Shown piece after piece: positions 35,392 to 43,764 of a DNA stretch of 48,045 nucleotides. The translations under genes were made by a program, and so were the position numbers. Within the stretch, counting starts at the first letter, position 1. Every line of letters begins with the position of its first letter. Under the pieces are notes generated by a model, which ran no database searches, had not been told where the DNA came from, and saw only the letters and a program-made list of their open reading frames with translations. Location of the stretch: NCBI RefSeq assembly GCF_000967965.1, contig NZ_LACC01000022.1:263255-311299 (forward strand), written 5' to 3'. This DNA comes from Pseudomonas fluorescens. GTDB lineage: Bacteria; Pseudomonadota; Gammaproteobacteria; Pseudomonadales; Pseudomonadaceae.

Positions 35392-35419
35392 ATCATATCG
35401 ATTCTCATTACCAAGTCAA
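35392..35419 (-). promoter_or_regulatory. prrF promoter with overlapping Fur box
   Basis: On the minus strand TTGACT (35419-35414), 16 nt, then TATGAT (35397-35392) form a good sigma-70 promoter 7 nt before the RNA start. The 19-mer GGTAATGAGAATCGATATG (35412-35394) matches the Fur consensus GATAATGATAATCATTATC at 14 of 19 positions and covers the spacer and part of the -10, a position that would block RNA polymerase. Confidence 0.85.
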
Positions 35420-35518
35420 CCGCTGTTTTCCGATTTCCTTGCGATTCGCCGGATTTACGTCTGCAGGCCTCGTAATCATTGGGTTTAAGGCTGCAAAGTT
35501 TCAGAAATATTTGTCGGA

Positions 35519-35791
35519 TCAATTCTTGTGGCGTGTAGAAATGGCTTCCAGCTGTTTGTTCAGGGCTTCCTTGCGCTCGGCAGGAATATCATTCCAGTGA
35601 ACGTCCATCAGGGCGCCTTCAATTGCGTACAACAACACCTTGGACGCCCGAAAACCGCGCGTGCGCACGGCCCGATAAGCATCCACCGCCCCGAGGCGAC
35701 GCAAGTCCGAAGCGCTATGGATGCCCACGGCATGCAGCCATTGCGCTGACGTCTTGCCAAGATTCTTCAGGTGTTGCAGTTCATCATTCAT
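35519..35791 (-). CDS. TfoX C-terminal domain protein
   Basis: A 90-residue protein starting MNDELQHLKNLGKTSAQWLHAVGI with a perfect GGAGG 9 nt upstream (61 more codons are open upstream but lack a start signal). It holds the helix-hairpin-helix-like TfoX C-terminal domain (LKNLGKTSAQWL, then SASDLRRLGAVDAYRAV) and nothing else. In Haemophilus TfoX/Sxy the full protein drives competence genes; single-domain proteins like this are common and of unknown function. It ends upstream of prrF on the same strand. Confidence 0.82.
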   Translation of the reverse strand: MNDELQHLKNLGKTSAQWLHAVGIHSASDLRRLGAVDAYRAVRTRGFRASKVLLYAIEGALMDVHWNDIPAERKEALNKQLEAISTRHKN

Positions 35792-35991
35792 CAAGCCTCC
35801 TTGCGATGGCCGAATGGAGAGCGTGGGCAATCTTCTGAGGAGTGTAGCCATCAGTAGGAAAAGCGTGATTGTTTGCTCGTTTACGAAGCAAATGCTTCTA
35901 AGAAACAAGTATTGGCAGTGCGTGAACAAGTCTATGAGCGCAGGGGAAGAGGTGGGGAAGAATCTGGAAATCAAGGGCGAACATCCCCACA

Positions 35992-36017
35992 GTCCAGCGC
36001 AACGAGAGGCGCTGGAC
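35992..36017 (-). terminator. Possible terminator of the pentapeptide-repeat gene
   Basis: GTCCAGCGC and GCGCTGGAC form a perfect 9-bp stem with an 8-nt loop, about 20 nt after the stop of the minus-strand gene. No U tract follows, so the role is uncertain. Confidence 0.5.
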
Positions 36018-36037
36018 GTTTCAGTCAGCGGCGATGA

Positions 36038-36382
36038 TCAGCGAGTGCGATAGCGCAGTCGCGTGCCGAAGTTCATCGACATCAGGATTTCGTCGGCACT
36101 GAGTTCCACCGGAAAGTACGTACCGGAAATCTGCGCGTGAGCCAGGCTCGCGCCTTCCAGGTTCGCTTTGCGAAAGTCGATGCCGCGCAGGTCGCAGGAA
36201 CGGAAGTAGGCGTCGCTGAAATCCACGCCGTCGGCATTCAGTTCGCGCAGGTCCAGCCCCCGGAAATCTCCACCCACCATGTCGATGAGGCCATCCTTGG
36301 GGCGTTCACTGTTGAAGCCTTTGATGTCGTCTTTGTGCAGCAGGGCATATAGCGGTGTGTCGAGAAGTTTAGGCTGGCTCAT
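36038..36382 (-). CDS. Small pentapeptide-repeat protein
   Basis: A 114-residue protein whose middle (about 38-90) is a run of A(D/N)LxX-type pentapeptides (GDFRGLDLRELNADGVDFSD, then AYFRSCDLRGIDFRKANLEG), enough for about two to three turns of a right-handed beta helix. Longer members such as Qnr and MfpA mimic DNA and protect gyrase. This one is too short to assign a role. The N- and C-terminal parts (MSQPKLLDTPLYALLHKDD and SADEILMSMNFGTRLRYR) are not repeats. It lies between two hairpins and is probably transcribed alone. Confidence 0.85.
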   Translation of the reverse strand: MSQPKLLDTPLYALLHKDDIKGFNSERPKDGLIDMVGGDFRGLDLRELNADGVDFSDAYFRSCDLRGIDFRKANLEGASLAHAQISGTYFPVELSADEILMSMNFGTRLRYRTR

Positions 36383-36423
36383 GTCGCATCACCTGATGGT
36401 TTTATGACGCCAGTATAGTGCCA

Positions 36424-36469
36424 CTATTTGACGGTCGTGAAGCCAGTGCGGGCCTCACGACCGAAATAG
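36424..36469 (-). terminator. Terminator between the APH/ATPase and pentapeptide genes
   Basis: CGGTCGTGA (36432-36440) pairs with TCACGACCG (36455-36463), extended outside by CTATTT/AAATAG. The hairpin starts 5 nt after the stop of the minus-strand gene at 36474 and can fold on either strand. Confidence 0.75.
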
Positions 36470-36473
36470 TTTC

Positions 36474-38030
36474 TTACAGGCCTGGCAGGCGCTGGCGAAT
36501 CTGTTCCACAACGGTATCGAGCGTCCCGCTTTCATTGGTCTGGACGCGCTTGCTGCAGAGGATTTCCGCGGGTGTCAGCGCTTCACGGCTGGCTTGCTGG
36601 GCTGCGATAACGGCCAGGGTGGCGTCGGACGGATCTTTCTTGTCTGCCTGGCGCATGGCCAGCCAGCTTTCGATCACGGCCTGTGGCGCATTGCAGTCGA
36701 GAATCAGGAAGGGGGCGCCCGTGGCTTCGGCCACCTTTGCGGCACTGTCACGCTGATCACGCTTGAGGTAAGTGGCGTCGACCACCACCGGGAAGCCCGC
36801 ACGCAGAATGACGTCGGCGATTTCGTGCAGGTGGGCATAGGTTGCCGCGCTGGCGTCGGCGCTATAGATGCCGGCCTGTACGTCATTCTCGACGGTTTGC
36901 TCGCCGAACAGGCGCTTGCGCTCGACATCGGAACGCAGGCGAATCGCGCCCAGGGCTTCGACCAGGCGCATGGCGACATGGCTCTTGCCGACAGCGGAAA
37001 CACCGTGGGTAATGGCCATGAAGCGCGAAGGAATGGTGCTGTAGCTTTCTGCCAGGTTGGCGTAGTTGCGGTACTGGCGCAGGGTCGTGGCGCGCTGCAC
37101 TGCAGTGGCGTCGGCCGGCATGCTGAACAGGGCAACCTTGGCGCGAACCAGTGCGCGGTAGGCTTTATAGAAGTTCAGCAGTTCGAGGCCGCGATAATCG
37201 CCGGTCAGCTCCAGGTACTGGCTGATGAAACGACGCGCCAGGCACTTCAGGCCGCGATCTTCCAGGTCCATCGCCAGGAAGCCGGTGTCGGCATAAACGT
37301 CGGTAAAGCGAAACGGTTCGTTGAATTCAATGCAGTCGAAGATCACGACCTTGCCGTCGATCACGGTGGCGTTGCCCAGGTGAATATCACCGTGGCATTC
37401 GCGAGTGAAGCCTTCGGCCTTGCGCTGGGCGAGCAGCGGTTTGAGGCGCTCGAAGCTGCTTTCGGCCCAGGCTTGCAGGGCGTCGAGTTGCAACAGGTCG
37501 GCCTTGTCGCTGAGGAACGGACGGATCTGTTCGAAGTTCTGCCGCACCGGCGCCATGACGCTGTCCGGGGTGCCGGCTTCGTGCCCGGCCGGCACTTTCG
37601 GTGCGTTGAGGTGGAAGCGGGCGATTTGCTCGGCCATCTCGTCGATGTGCGCGGTGGTCAATTCGCCATTGGCTTGCAGGGTGCTGAGCAAGCCGGTTTG
37701 CGGAAACTGGCGCATCTTCAGTACATATTCGATGGCCGGGCCTGCGCCGCCCAGTTGCGGAGCCTCGGCGCTGCCGGTAACGGGCAGCACTTCGAGGTAC
37801 AAATCGTCGGTCAGGCGCTGGTTCAGGCGCAGTTCTTCAGCGCAAAAGTGTTCGCGAGCCTCAAGGCTGGTGAAGTCGAGAAAACCGAAATTCACCGGCT
37901 TCTTCACTTTATAGGCATAGGGGCCAGTGAGCAGTACCCAGGAAATATGGGTCTCGATGACCTGGAATCCCTCTACAGGATGCGGGTAGAGGGCAGGGTT
38001 TTGCAGGGCAGCGATCAGTGACTGGCTCAC
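36474..38030 (-). CDS. Fusion of APH-type kinase domain and P-loop ATPase/kinase
   Basis: A 518-residue two-domain protein, which I start at the GTG of SQSLIAALQNP because AGGA lies 7 nt before it; an ATG 13 codons upstream is also in frame. The N-terminal half (about 1-300) has aminoglycoside-phosphotransferase/choline-kinase features: ISWVLLTGPYAYKVKKPV (with an ATP-binding Lys) and the catalytic block CHGDIHLGNATVIDGKVVIFDCIEFNE. The C-terminal half (about 330-518) is a nucleotide-binding kinase with Walker A ITHGVSAVGKSHVA. The fusion is widespread in Proteobacteria; its substrate is unknown and resistance activity is not implied. It is divergent from mrcB by 116 bp. Confidence 0.82.
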   Translation of the reverse strand: MSQSLIAALQNPALYPHPVEGFQVIETHISWVLLTGPYAYKVKKPVNFGFLDFTSLEAREHFCAEELRLNQRLTDDLYLEVLPVTGSAEAPQLGGAGPAIEYVLKMRQFPQTGLLSTLQANGELTTAHIDEMAEQIARFHLNAPKVPAGHEAGTPDSVMAPVRQNFEQIRPFLSDKADLLQLDALQAWAESSFERLKPLLAQRKAEGFTRECHGDIHLGNATVIDGKVVIFDCIEFNEPFRFTDVYADTGFLAMDLEDRGLKCLARRFISQYLELTGDYRGLELLNFYKAYRALVRAKVALFSMPADATAVQRATTLRQYRNYANLAESYSTIPSRFMAITHGVSAVGKSHVAMRLVEALGAIRLRSDVERKRLFGEQTVENDVQAGIYSADASAATYAHLHEIADVILRAGFPVVVDATYLKRDQRDSAAKVAEATGAPFLILDCNAPQAVIESWLAMRQADKKDPSDATLAVIAAQQASREALTPAEILCSKRVQTNESGTLDTVVEQIRQRLPGL

Positions 38031-38146
38031 AGGCGATCCTTCAGAGTCTGGAAAATTCAAGGCCGTCATTATGGCCGCAAGTCCGCCTGACGCAAACCTC
38101 GGAGCGCTCCTGTTGAGGATGAATAAAGTGCGTATAATCCGCCGCC

Positions 38147-40465
38147 ATGACTCGTACTCGAACTCCCCGCACCACGAAAAAACCACCCTCCAGGGGCCTG
38201 CGCCCGTGGCTGGGCTGGGCCATTAAACTCAGTCTGGTCGCCCTTGTGGTGCTGGCCGGATTCGCCGTTTACCTTGATGCAATCGTCCAGGAGAAGTTCT
38301 CCGGCAAGCGCTGGACCATCCCGGCCAAGGTTTACGCGCGCCCGCTCGAGCTGTTCGTCGGACAGAAGCTGAGCCGGGATGATTTCCTGACCGAACTCGA
38401 TGCCCTGGGCTATCGCCGTGAAAGCGTGGCCAATGGTCCGGGTGCGGCGTCGGTCAGCGGCAACACCGTTGACCTGAACACCCGTGGCTTCCAGTTCTAT
38501 GAAGGCATGGAGCAAGCGCAACCGGTGCGGGTGCGTTTTTCCGGCGATTACGTGGCCGAGTTGGCGGGGGCAAAAGGCTCGAAGTTGTCGGTGGTGCGCC
38601 TGGAGCCGCTGCTGATCGGCGGCCTGTACCCGAAAAACCTCGAAGACCGGATTCTGATCAAGATCGATCAGGTGCCACCGTACCTGCTTGAAACGCTGGT
38701 GGCGGTCGAGGACCGTGATTTCTATCATCACTTTGGTGTTTCGCCGAAGTCGATCGCCCGTGCAATCTGGGTCAACGGTTCGTCCGGGCGCATGCGTCAG
38801 GGCGGCAGTACGCTGACTCAGCAGTTGGTCAAGAACTTCTACCTGACCAACGAGCGCAGCCTGAGCCGCAAGCTCACCGAAGCGATGATGGCGCTGCTGC
38901 TTGAACTGCATTACGACAAGCGCGAAATCCTTGAGGCTTACCTCAACGAAGTGTTTATCGGGCAGGACGGTCAGCGTGCGGTGCACGGTTTCGGTCTGGC
39001 CAGCCAGTTCTTCTTCAGTCAGCCGCTGGCCGAGCTCAAGCTGCATCAGGTCGCGCTGCTGGTGGGCATGGTCAAGGGGCCTTCTTCCTATAACCCCCGT
39101 CGTTATCCGGAGCGTGCCCTCGAGCGGCGCAACCTGGTACTCGATGTGCTGCAAGAGCAGGGCGTCGCGACTGCCGAGCAGGTTGAGGCGGCGAAGAAAA
39201 TGCCGCTGGGCGTGACCAAGCGCGGCAGTCTGGCGGACAGCTCGTTCCCCGGCTTCCTCGATCTGGTCAAGCGTCAGTTGCGCGAAGACTATCGCGACGA
39301 AGACTTGACCGAGGAAGGGCTGCGCATCTTCACCAGTTTCGACCCGATCCTGCAGATGAAGGCTGAAGCCTCGGTCGACGACACCTTCAAGCGTCTGGCG
39401 GGGCGCAAGGGTTCCGATGACGTCGAAGCGGCAATGGTCGTGACCAACCCGGAGACCGGGGAAGTGCAGGCCATGATCGGCAGTCGCCAGGCCAGTTTTG
39501 CCGGGTTCAACCGGGCGCTGGATGCGGTAAGGCCGATCGGCTCGCTGATCAAGCCGGCGGTTTACCTGACTGCGCTGGAGAAGCCAAGCCAGTACACACT
39601 GACCAGTTGGCTGTCGGACGAATCCTTCTCGGTCAAAGGCGCGGACGGTCAGGTCTGGAAACCGCAGAACTATGATCGTCGTTCTCACGGTACGGTGTTC
39701 CTCTATCAAGGCCTGGCGCATTCCTACAACCTGTCGACCGCGCGTCTCGGTTTGGCGGTCGGTGTGCCGAACGTCCTGAAGACGGTGGAGCGCCTGGGTG
39801 TGACCCGTGAATTCCCGGCCTTCCCGTCGATGTTGCTCGGCGCCGGCGGCATGACGCCAATCGAAGTGGCGACCATGTACCAGACCCTCGCCAACGGCGG
39901 CTTCAATACGCCGATGCGCGGGATTCGCAGCGTGCTGACTGCCGAGGGCGAGCCGCTCAAGCGTTATCCGTTCCAGATCCAGCAGCGTTTCGATCCGGCC
40001 TCCATTTACCTGATCCAGAGCGCCATGCAGCGGGTGATGCGTGAAGGTACCGGCAGCTCGGTCTATAACGTGCTGCCAAGGACCCTGACCCTGGCGGGCA
40101 AGACCGGTACCAGTAACGACTCGCGCGACAGCTGGTTTGCCGGTTTCAGCCAGGACTTGCTGGCGGTGGTCTGGCTGGGTCGCGACGACAACGGCAAGAC
40201 GCCATTCACCGGCGCCACCGGGGCCTTGCAGGTCTGGACCAGCTTCATGCGCAAGGCCGACCCGTTGCCGCTGGACATGCCGCAGCCGGATAATATCGTT
40301 CAGGCCTGGGTGGACTCGCGAACAGGGCAAGGTTCTGACGCCGGTTGCCCGGGTGCCGTGCAGATGCCGTATATTCGCGGCAGCGAACCGCCTCCCGGCG
40401 CCGCTTGCGGTGGTGAAAACCCTGCTGAGTCGGTGATGGACTGGGTCAAAGGCTGGATGAATTAA
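38147..40465 (+). CDS. mrcB: Penicillin-binding protein 1B (bifunctional peptidoglycan synthase)
   Basis: A 772-residue class A PBP. A short basic cytoplasmic tail and one membrane helix (about 25-45) are followed by a UB2H-type regulatory region (about 60-150), a GT51 glycosyltransferase domain with its catalytic Glu near residue 188 (VAVEDRDFYHHFGV), and a transpeptidase domain with the SxxK serine near 466 (PIGSLIKP), SYN near 526 (HSYNLST) and KTG near 652 (GKTGTSND). It polymerises and cross-links glycan strands in the periplasm. The next gene encodes its lipoprotein activator LpoP. P. aeruginosa's equivalent is also called ponB. Confidence 0.96.
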   Translation: MTRTRTPRTTKKPPSRGLRPWLGWAIKLSLVALVVLAGFAVYLDAIVQEKFSGKRWTIPAKVYARPLELFVGQKLSRDDFLTELDALGYRRESVANGPGAASVSGNTVDLNTRGFQFYEGMEQAQPVRVRFSGDYVAELAGAKGSKLSVVRLEPLLIGGLYPKNLEDRILIKIDQVPPYLLETLVAVEDRDFYHHFGVSPKSIARAIWVNGSSGRMRQGGSTLTQQLVKNFYLTNERSLSRKLTEAMMALLLELHYDKREILEAYLNEVFIGQDGQRAVHGFGLASQFFFSQPLAELKLHQVALLVGMVKGPSSYNPRRYPERALERRNLVLDVLQEQGVATAEQVEAAKKMPLGVTKRGSLADSSFPGFLDLVKRQLREDYRDEDLTEEGLRIFTSFDPILQMKAEASVDDTFKRLAGRKGSDDVEAAMVVTNPETGEVQAMIGSRQASFAGFNRALDAVRPIGSLIKPAVYLTALEKPSQYTLTSWLSDESFSVKGADGQVWKPQNYDRRSHGTVFLYQGLAHSYNLSTARLGLAVGVPNVLKTVERLGVTREFPAFPSMLLGAGGMTPIEVATMYQTLANGGFNTPMRGIRSVLTAEGEPLKRYPFQIQQRFDPASIYLIQSAMQRVMREGTGSSVYNVLPRTLTLAGKTGTSNDSRDSWFAGFSQDLLAVVWLGRDDNGKTPFTGATGALQVWTSFMRKADPLPLDMPQPDNIVQAWVDSRTGQGSDAGCPGAVQMPYIRGSEPPPGAACGGENPAESVMDWVKGWMN

Positions 40466-40481
40466 GCAAAGAGGGTTTCAA

Positions 40482-41219
40482 GTGAACAAGTGGTTGATTC
40501 CAGCGGTTGCCGCCGTAGCTTTGCTCAGCGGTTGTTCCAGCGTACAACGTGGCTCGATTCCGGTCGTGGATTCCGGCACCGCCGTGTCCAACAGTGAACG
40601 GATCTCGGCCAATGGCGGCTTCCGCCAGACGACCGTCAAGCGTCCTGCGCAAGGTCAGTCGCGGACCCAGGCGATTCCGCAGGGTGACAGCGGCGTAGTG
40701 GTGATGGTGCCAGGCGCGGCAACGACTTCGACGCCGATCAGCACCGCGCCGATTACCCCGGGTCCGATCACGCCGGGGCCGATTGACACGACGCCGGTCC
40801 AATCGGCCCCGATCAATCAGGGCAGCTACAGCATGCCGTCGTCGCCAAGCGGGATTCCATCGGCCAGTGCGGGCGGACTTTCTGCCGACGAGCAACTGGA
40901 CGGTCCGGTGTTGGCCTTGCTGACCACCGCTCAACAGCAACAGACGAGCGGTGATCTCAACGGTGCTTCCTCCAGTCTCGAACGCGCCCAACGCGTTGCA
41001 CCGCGTGAGCCGCAGGTGCTTTACCGTCTGGCGCAGGTGCGCATGGCTCAGGGCGATGCGGCCCAGGCCGAGCAGTTCGCTCGCCGTGGGCTGACCTTGG
41101 CCAATGGCCGTCCAGCCCTTCAGGCCAACTTGTGGGACCTGATTGGCCAGGCGCGTGATAAGCAGGGTGACTCCCAAGGCGCGGCATTGGCTCGTCAGAA
41201 GGCCAAGGTAACGCTGTGA
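40482..41219 (+). CDS. lpoP: PBP1B-activating TPR lipoprotein LpoP
   Basis: A 245-residue outer-membrane lipoprotein. It begins at GTG (GAGG 8 nt upstream), with signal peptide MNKWLIPAVAAVALLSGC ending in a lipobox (LLSGC, lipidated Cys about residue 18). A long Thr/Pro/Ile/Gln-rich linker (about 75-130, TPISTAPITPGPITPGPI and so on) could span the periplasm. The C-terminal part (about 140-245) is TPR-like helices (LERAQRVAPREPQVLYRLAQVRMAQG). In P. aeruginosa LpoP was shown to activate PBP1b and is encoded next to it; the same arrangement is seen here, 16 nt after mrcB. Confidence 0.9.
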   Translation: MNKWLIPAVAAVALLSGCSSVQRGSIPVVDSGTAVSNSERISANGGFRQTTVKRPAQGQSRTQAIPQGDSGVVVMVPGAATTSTPISTAPITPGPITPGPIDTTPVQSAPINQGSYSMPSSPSGIPSASAGGLSADEQLDGPVLALLTTAQQQQTSGDLNGASSSLERAQRVAPREPQVLYRLAQVRMAQGDAAQAEQFARRGLTLANGRPALQANLWDLIGQARDKQGDSQGAALARQKAKVTL

Positions 41220-41554
41220 TGGATGCGCGCTTTCTGAAAATCGCCGATCAACTGTTGTTGATCGAACGCGAATTGCGGGTGCAAGGATGGTGGGATGAAG
41301 TCCCGCCCTCCGCCGAAGCGCTTTCCAGTGTCGAGCCGTTTTCGGTCGACACACTGGATTTCGAGCAGTGGCTGCAATGGATCTTCCTGCCACGCATGAA
41401 GATGATCCTCGAGCAGGATTTGCCGTTACCCAACGCTTCGGGCATTCAGGAAATGGCTGAGATGGTCTTTGCCGGACGCAATGTCCAGGGCAAGGATCGG
41501 CAGCTGCAGGTATTACTCAAGCAGTTTGATCAGTTGATCACAGCGTCTCGCTGA
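41219..41554 (+). CDS. YqcC family protein
   Basis: A 111-residue soluble helical protein (MDARFLKIADQLLLIERELRVQGWWDEVPPSAEALSS and so on) that fits the YqcC/DUF446 family, including WWDEVPPS and FEQWLQWIFLPRMKMIL. In E. coli yqcC sits beside truC; no function is proven. Its ATG shares a base with the lpoP stop (TGATG); a GTG one codon upstream is possible. A terminator follows 8 nt after the stop, closing mrcB-lpoP-yqcC. Confidence 0.88.
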   Translation: MDARFLKIADQLLLIERELRVQGWWDEVPPSAEALSSVEPFSVDTLDFEQWLQWIFLPRMKMILEQDLPLPNASGIQEMAEMVFAGRNVQGKDRQLQVLLKQFDQLITASR

Positions 41555-41562
41555 GCCAGAAG

Positions 41563-41582
41563 CTGCCAGCGTCCGCTGGCAG
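41563..41582 (+). terminator. Terminator of mrcB-lpoP-yqcC
   Basis: CTGCCAGC-GTCC-GCTGGCAG, an 8-bp perfect stem followed by TTGTT, 8 nt after the yqcC stop. Confidence 0.85.
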
Positions 41583-41699
41583 TTGTTCACAATATCTCTC
41601 TATTTTGTCGGCCGTTGCTGGGTAAGTGCATTCGCGTGCCAATTTTTTGCTAAAAGTTGCGCAATCGAAGCTAACACAGAGCTGATTTACGGGTTTTTT

Positions 41700-42037
41700 C
41701 TTGCGTTCTCATGTGCTTAGTAGAATAAAGCACATAGACGACTTGACTTGCGAAGGACGAAACAGAAGAATCCAAAGTCCGCTGTACAGGGACTGCCAGA
41801 AGCAGACCCTCTCAGCAGATCATGAGGCGCATATCCGCGTCGACCTGTTACACCCGCAACGCGTTACCTCGCGCTGGGTGGGAAAGCCCCGCAACACTTG
41901 GGACGATCCCAATACTTGCTCAGTCAGTGCTGACGTAGTCGGCGACCACCGTCGCTCATGCTCTGCCGAGAAGTAAACCTATTAAGACCCGTCCCGTTTT
42001 TCGTGGGCGGTATTCTGGCGTTTTAGAGGTGAGCAAC
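41700..42037 (+). promoter_or_regulatory. Long structured leader upstream of ilvI
   Basis: About 340 bp without a convincing gene between a possible promoter (-10 TAGAAT near 41721) and the ilvI start. Several simple hairpins can form: AGTCC/GGACT (41776-41794), TTGGGA-CGA-TCCCAA (41898-41912), GCGAC-CACC-GTCGC (41942-41955) and CCGTCC/GGGCGG (41989-42010), the last just before the ribosome binding site. A 38-codon ORF (41822-41938) ends TLGTIPILAQSVLT, which holds several Ile, Leu and Val codons and could be a leader peptide for attenuation. Attenuation by branched-chain amino acids is common for ilv operons; here it is inferred. Confidence 0.45.
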
Positions 42038-43762
42038 GTGGAGCTTTTATCTGGCGGTGAGATGCTCGTCCGCTTTTTGCGCGACGAAGGCGTCAAATAT
42101 ATCTACGGGTACCCGGGTGGTGCTCTTCTTCATGTTTACGATGCCCTGTTCAAAGAACCGGAAGTGACCCACATCCTGGTTCGTCACGAGCAAGCGGCTA
42201 CCCATATGGCTGACGGCTACGCCCGTGCCACCGGTAAAGCCGGTGTGGTACTGGTGACTTCCGGTCCTGGCGCAACAAACGCCATCACCGGTATCGCCAC
42301 CGCCTATATGGACTCCATTCCGATGGTGATCATTTCCGGCCAGGTGCCTAGCACCATGGTGGGTACCGATGCGTTCCAGGAAACCGACATGATCGGTATC
42401 TCCCGGCCGATCGTGAAGCACAGCTTCATGATCAAGCACGCGTCGGAAATCCCGGAAGTCATGAAGAAGGCGTTCTACCTGGCGCAATCCGGTCGTCCTG
42501 GCCCGGTCGTTGTCGATATTCCGAAAGACATGACCAACCCGGCCGAGAAGTTCGAATACGTCTTCCCGAAAAAAGCCAAGCTGCGTTCCTACAGTCCGGC
42601 TGTTCGCGGTCACTCCGGTCAAATCCGCAAGGCGGCAGAAATGCTCCTGGCGGCCAAGCGCCCAGTGATGTACGCAGGCGGTGGCGTGATTCTCGGTGGT
42701 GGCTCCGCGCCGCTGACCGAACTGGCGAAGATGCTTAACTTGCCAGTAACCAACACCCTGATGGGCTTGGGTGCCTACCCTGGCACTGACCGTCAGTTCA
42801 TCGGCATGCTCGGCATGCACGGCAGCTACACCGCCAACCTGGCGATGCACCATGCTGACGTGATCCTCGCTGTCGGCGCGCGTTTCGATGACCGTGTAAT
42901 CAACGGCGCTTCGAAGTTTTGCCCGAACGCCAAGATCATTCACATCGACATCGACCCAGCCTCGATTTCCAAGACCATCAAGGCTGACGTGCCTATCGTT
43001 GGTCCGGTCGAGAGCGTCCTGACCGAAATGGTTGCGATCCTCAAGGAGATCGGCGAGACCCCGAACAAGGAGTCCGTAGCCAGCTGGTGGAAGCAAGTTG
43101 ATGAGTGGCGCGGTGATCGCGGCCTGTTCCCTTACGACAAGGGCGACGGCAGCGTCATCAAGCCGCAGACCGTGATCGAAACCCTGTGCGAAGTGACCAA
43201 GGGCGACGCCTTTGTGGCTTCGGACGTGGGCCAGCACCAGATGTTCGCTGCGCAGTACTACACGTTTGATAAGCCCAACCGCTGGATCAACTCCGGCGGT
43301 CTGGGCACCATGGGGTTCGGTTTCCCGGCCGCCATGGGCATCAAGTTGAGCTTCCCGGATACCGACGTCGTTTGCGTCACCGGCGAAGGCAGTATCCAGA
43401 TGAACATCCAGGAACTGTCCACCTGTCTGCAATACGGTTTGCCGGTAAAAATCGTCATTCTGAACAACGGCGTTCTGGGTATGGTTCGCCAGTGGCAGGA
43501 CATGAGCTATGGCAGCCGTCACTCGCACTCCTACATGGAGTCGTTGCCTGACTTCGTCAAGCTGGCTGAAGCCTATGGTCACGTTGGCGTGCGCATCACT
43601 GAATCGAAAGATTTGAAGTCGAAGATGGAAGAAGCGTTCGCCATGAAAGATCGCCTGGTGGTGATCGATATTTCGGTCGATACCAGCGAGCACGTCTACC
43701 CGATGCAGATCAAAGACGGCTCCATGCGCGATATGTGGCTGAGCAAGACGGAGCGTACCTAA
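42038..43762 (+). CDS. ilvI: Acetolactate synthase large (catalytic) subunit
   Basis: A 574-residue thiamine-diphosphate enzyme, first step of valine, leucine and isoleucine synthesis. I start it at the GTG of ELLSGGEMLVRFL, 8 nt after GAGGTGAG; a GTG three codons upstream is also open. Motifs: VRHEQAATHMADGYARATGK (the conserved TPP Glu), GRPGPVVVDIPKD, and the TPP-binding GEGSIQMNIQELSTCLQYGLPVKIVILNN. It is followed by the regulatory subunit and by ilvC. Length equals that of P. aeruginosa IlvI as I recall. Confidence 0.96.
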   Translation: MELLSGGEMLVRFLRDEGVKYIYGYPGGALLHVYDALFKEPEVTHILVRHEQAATHMADGYARATGKAGVVLVTSGPGATNAITGIATAYMDSIPMVIISGQVPSTMVGTDAFQETDMIGISRPIVKHSFMIKHASEIPEVMKKAFYLAQSGRPGPVVVDIPKDMTNPAEKFEYVFPKKAKLRSYSPAVRGHSGQIRKAAEMLLAAKRPVMYAGGGVILGGGSAPLTELAKMLNLPVTNTLMGLGAYPGTDRQFIGMLGMHGSYTANLAMHHADVILAVGARFDDRVINGASKFCPNAKIIHIDIDPASISKTIKADVPIVGPVESVLTEMVAILKEIGETPNKESVASWWKQVDEWRGDRGLFPYDKGDGSVIKPQTVIETLCEVTKGDAFVASDVGQHQMFAAQYYTFDKPNRWINSGGLGTMGFGFPAAMGIKLSFPDTDVVCVTGEGSIQMNIQELSTCLQYGLPVKIVILNNGVLGMVRQWQDMSYGSRHSHSYMESLPDFVKLAEAYGHVGVRITESKDLKSKMEEAFAMKDRLVVIDISVDTSEHVYPMQIKDGSMRDMWLSKTERT

Positions 43763-43764
43763 TC

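Noticed and set aside
36474..38030. Aminoglycoside resistance gene
   Set aside because: Only the general APH-fold kinase motifs are shared; the fusion with a second kinase and its chromosomal housekeeping setting argue against a resistance enzyme.
38069..40330. A 753-codon open frame on the minus strand opposite mrcB, plus similar long antisense frames opposite benK (1389-2372) and ilvI (42047-43693)
   Set aside because: They lie wholly opposite genes with clear domains, have compositions rich in Arg, His and Gln typical of antisense frames in GC-rich DNA, and show no recognisable motif.
41701..41976. A 91-codon plus-strand frame in the ilvI leader
   Set aside because: No ribosome binding site or recognisable protein features; the hairpins fit a leader RNA better. 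A shorter 38-codon frame inside the region is kept only as a possible leader peptide.
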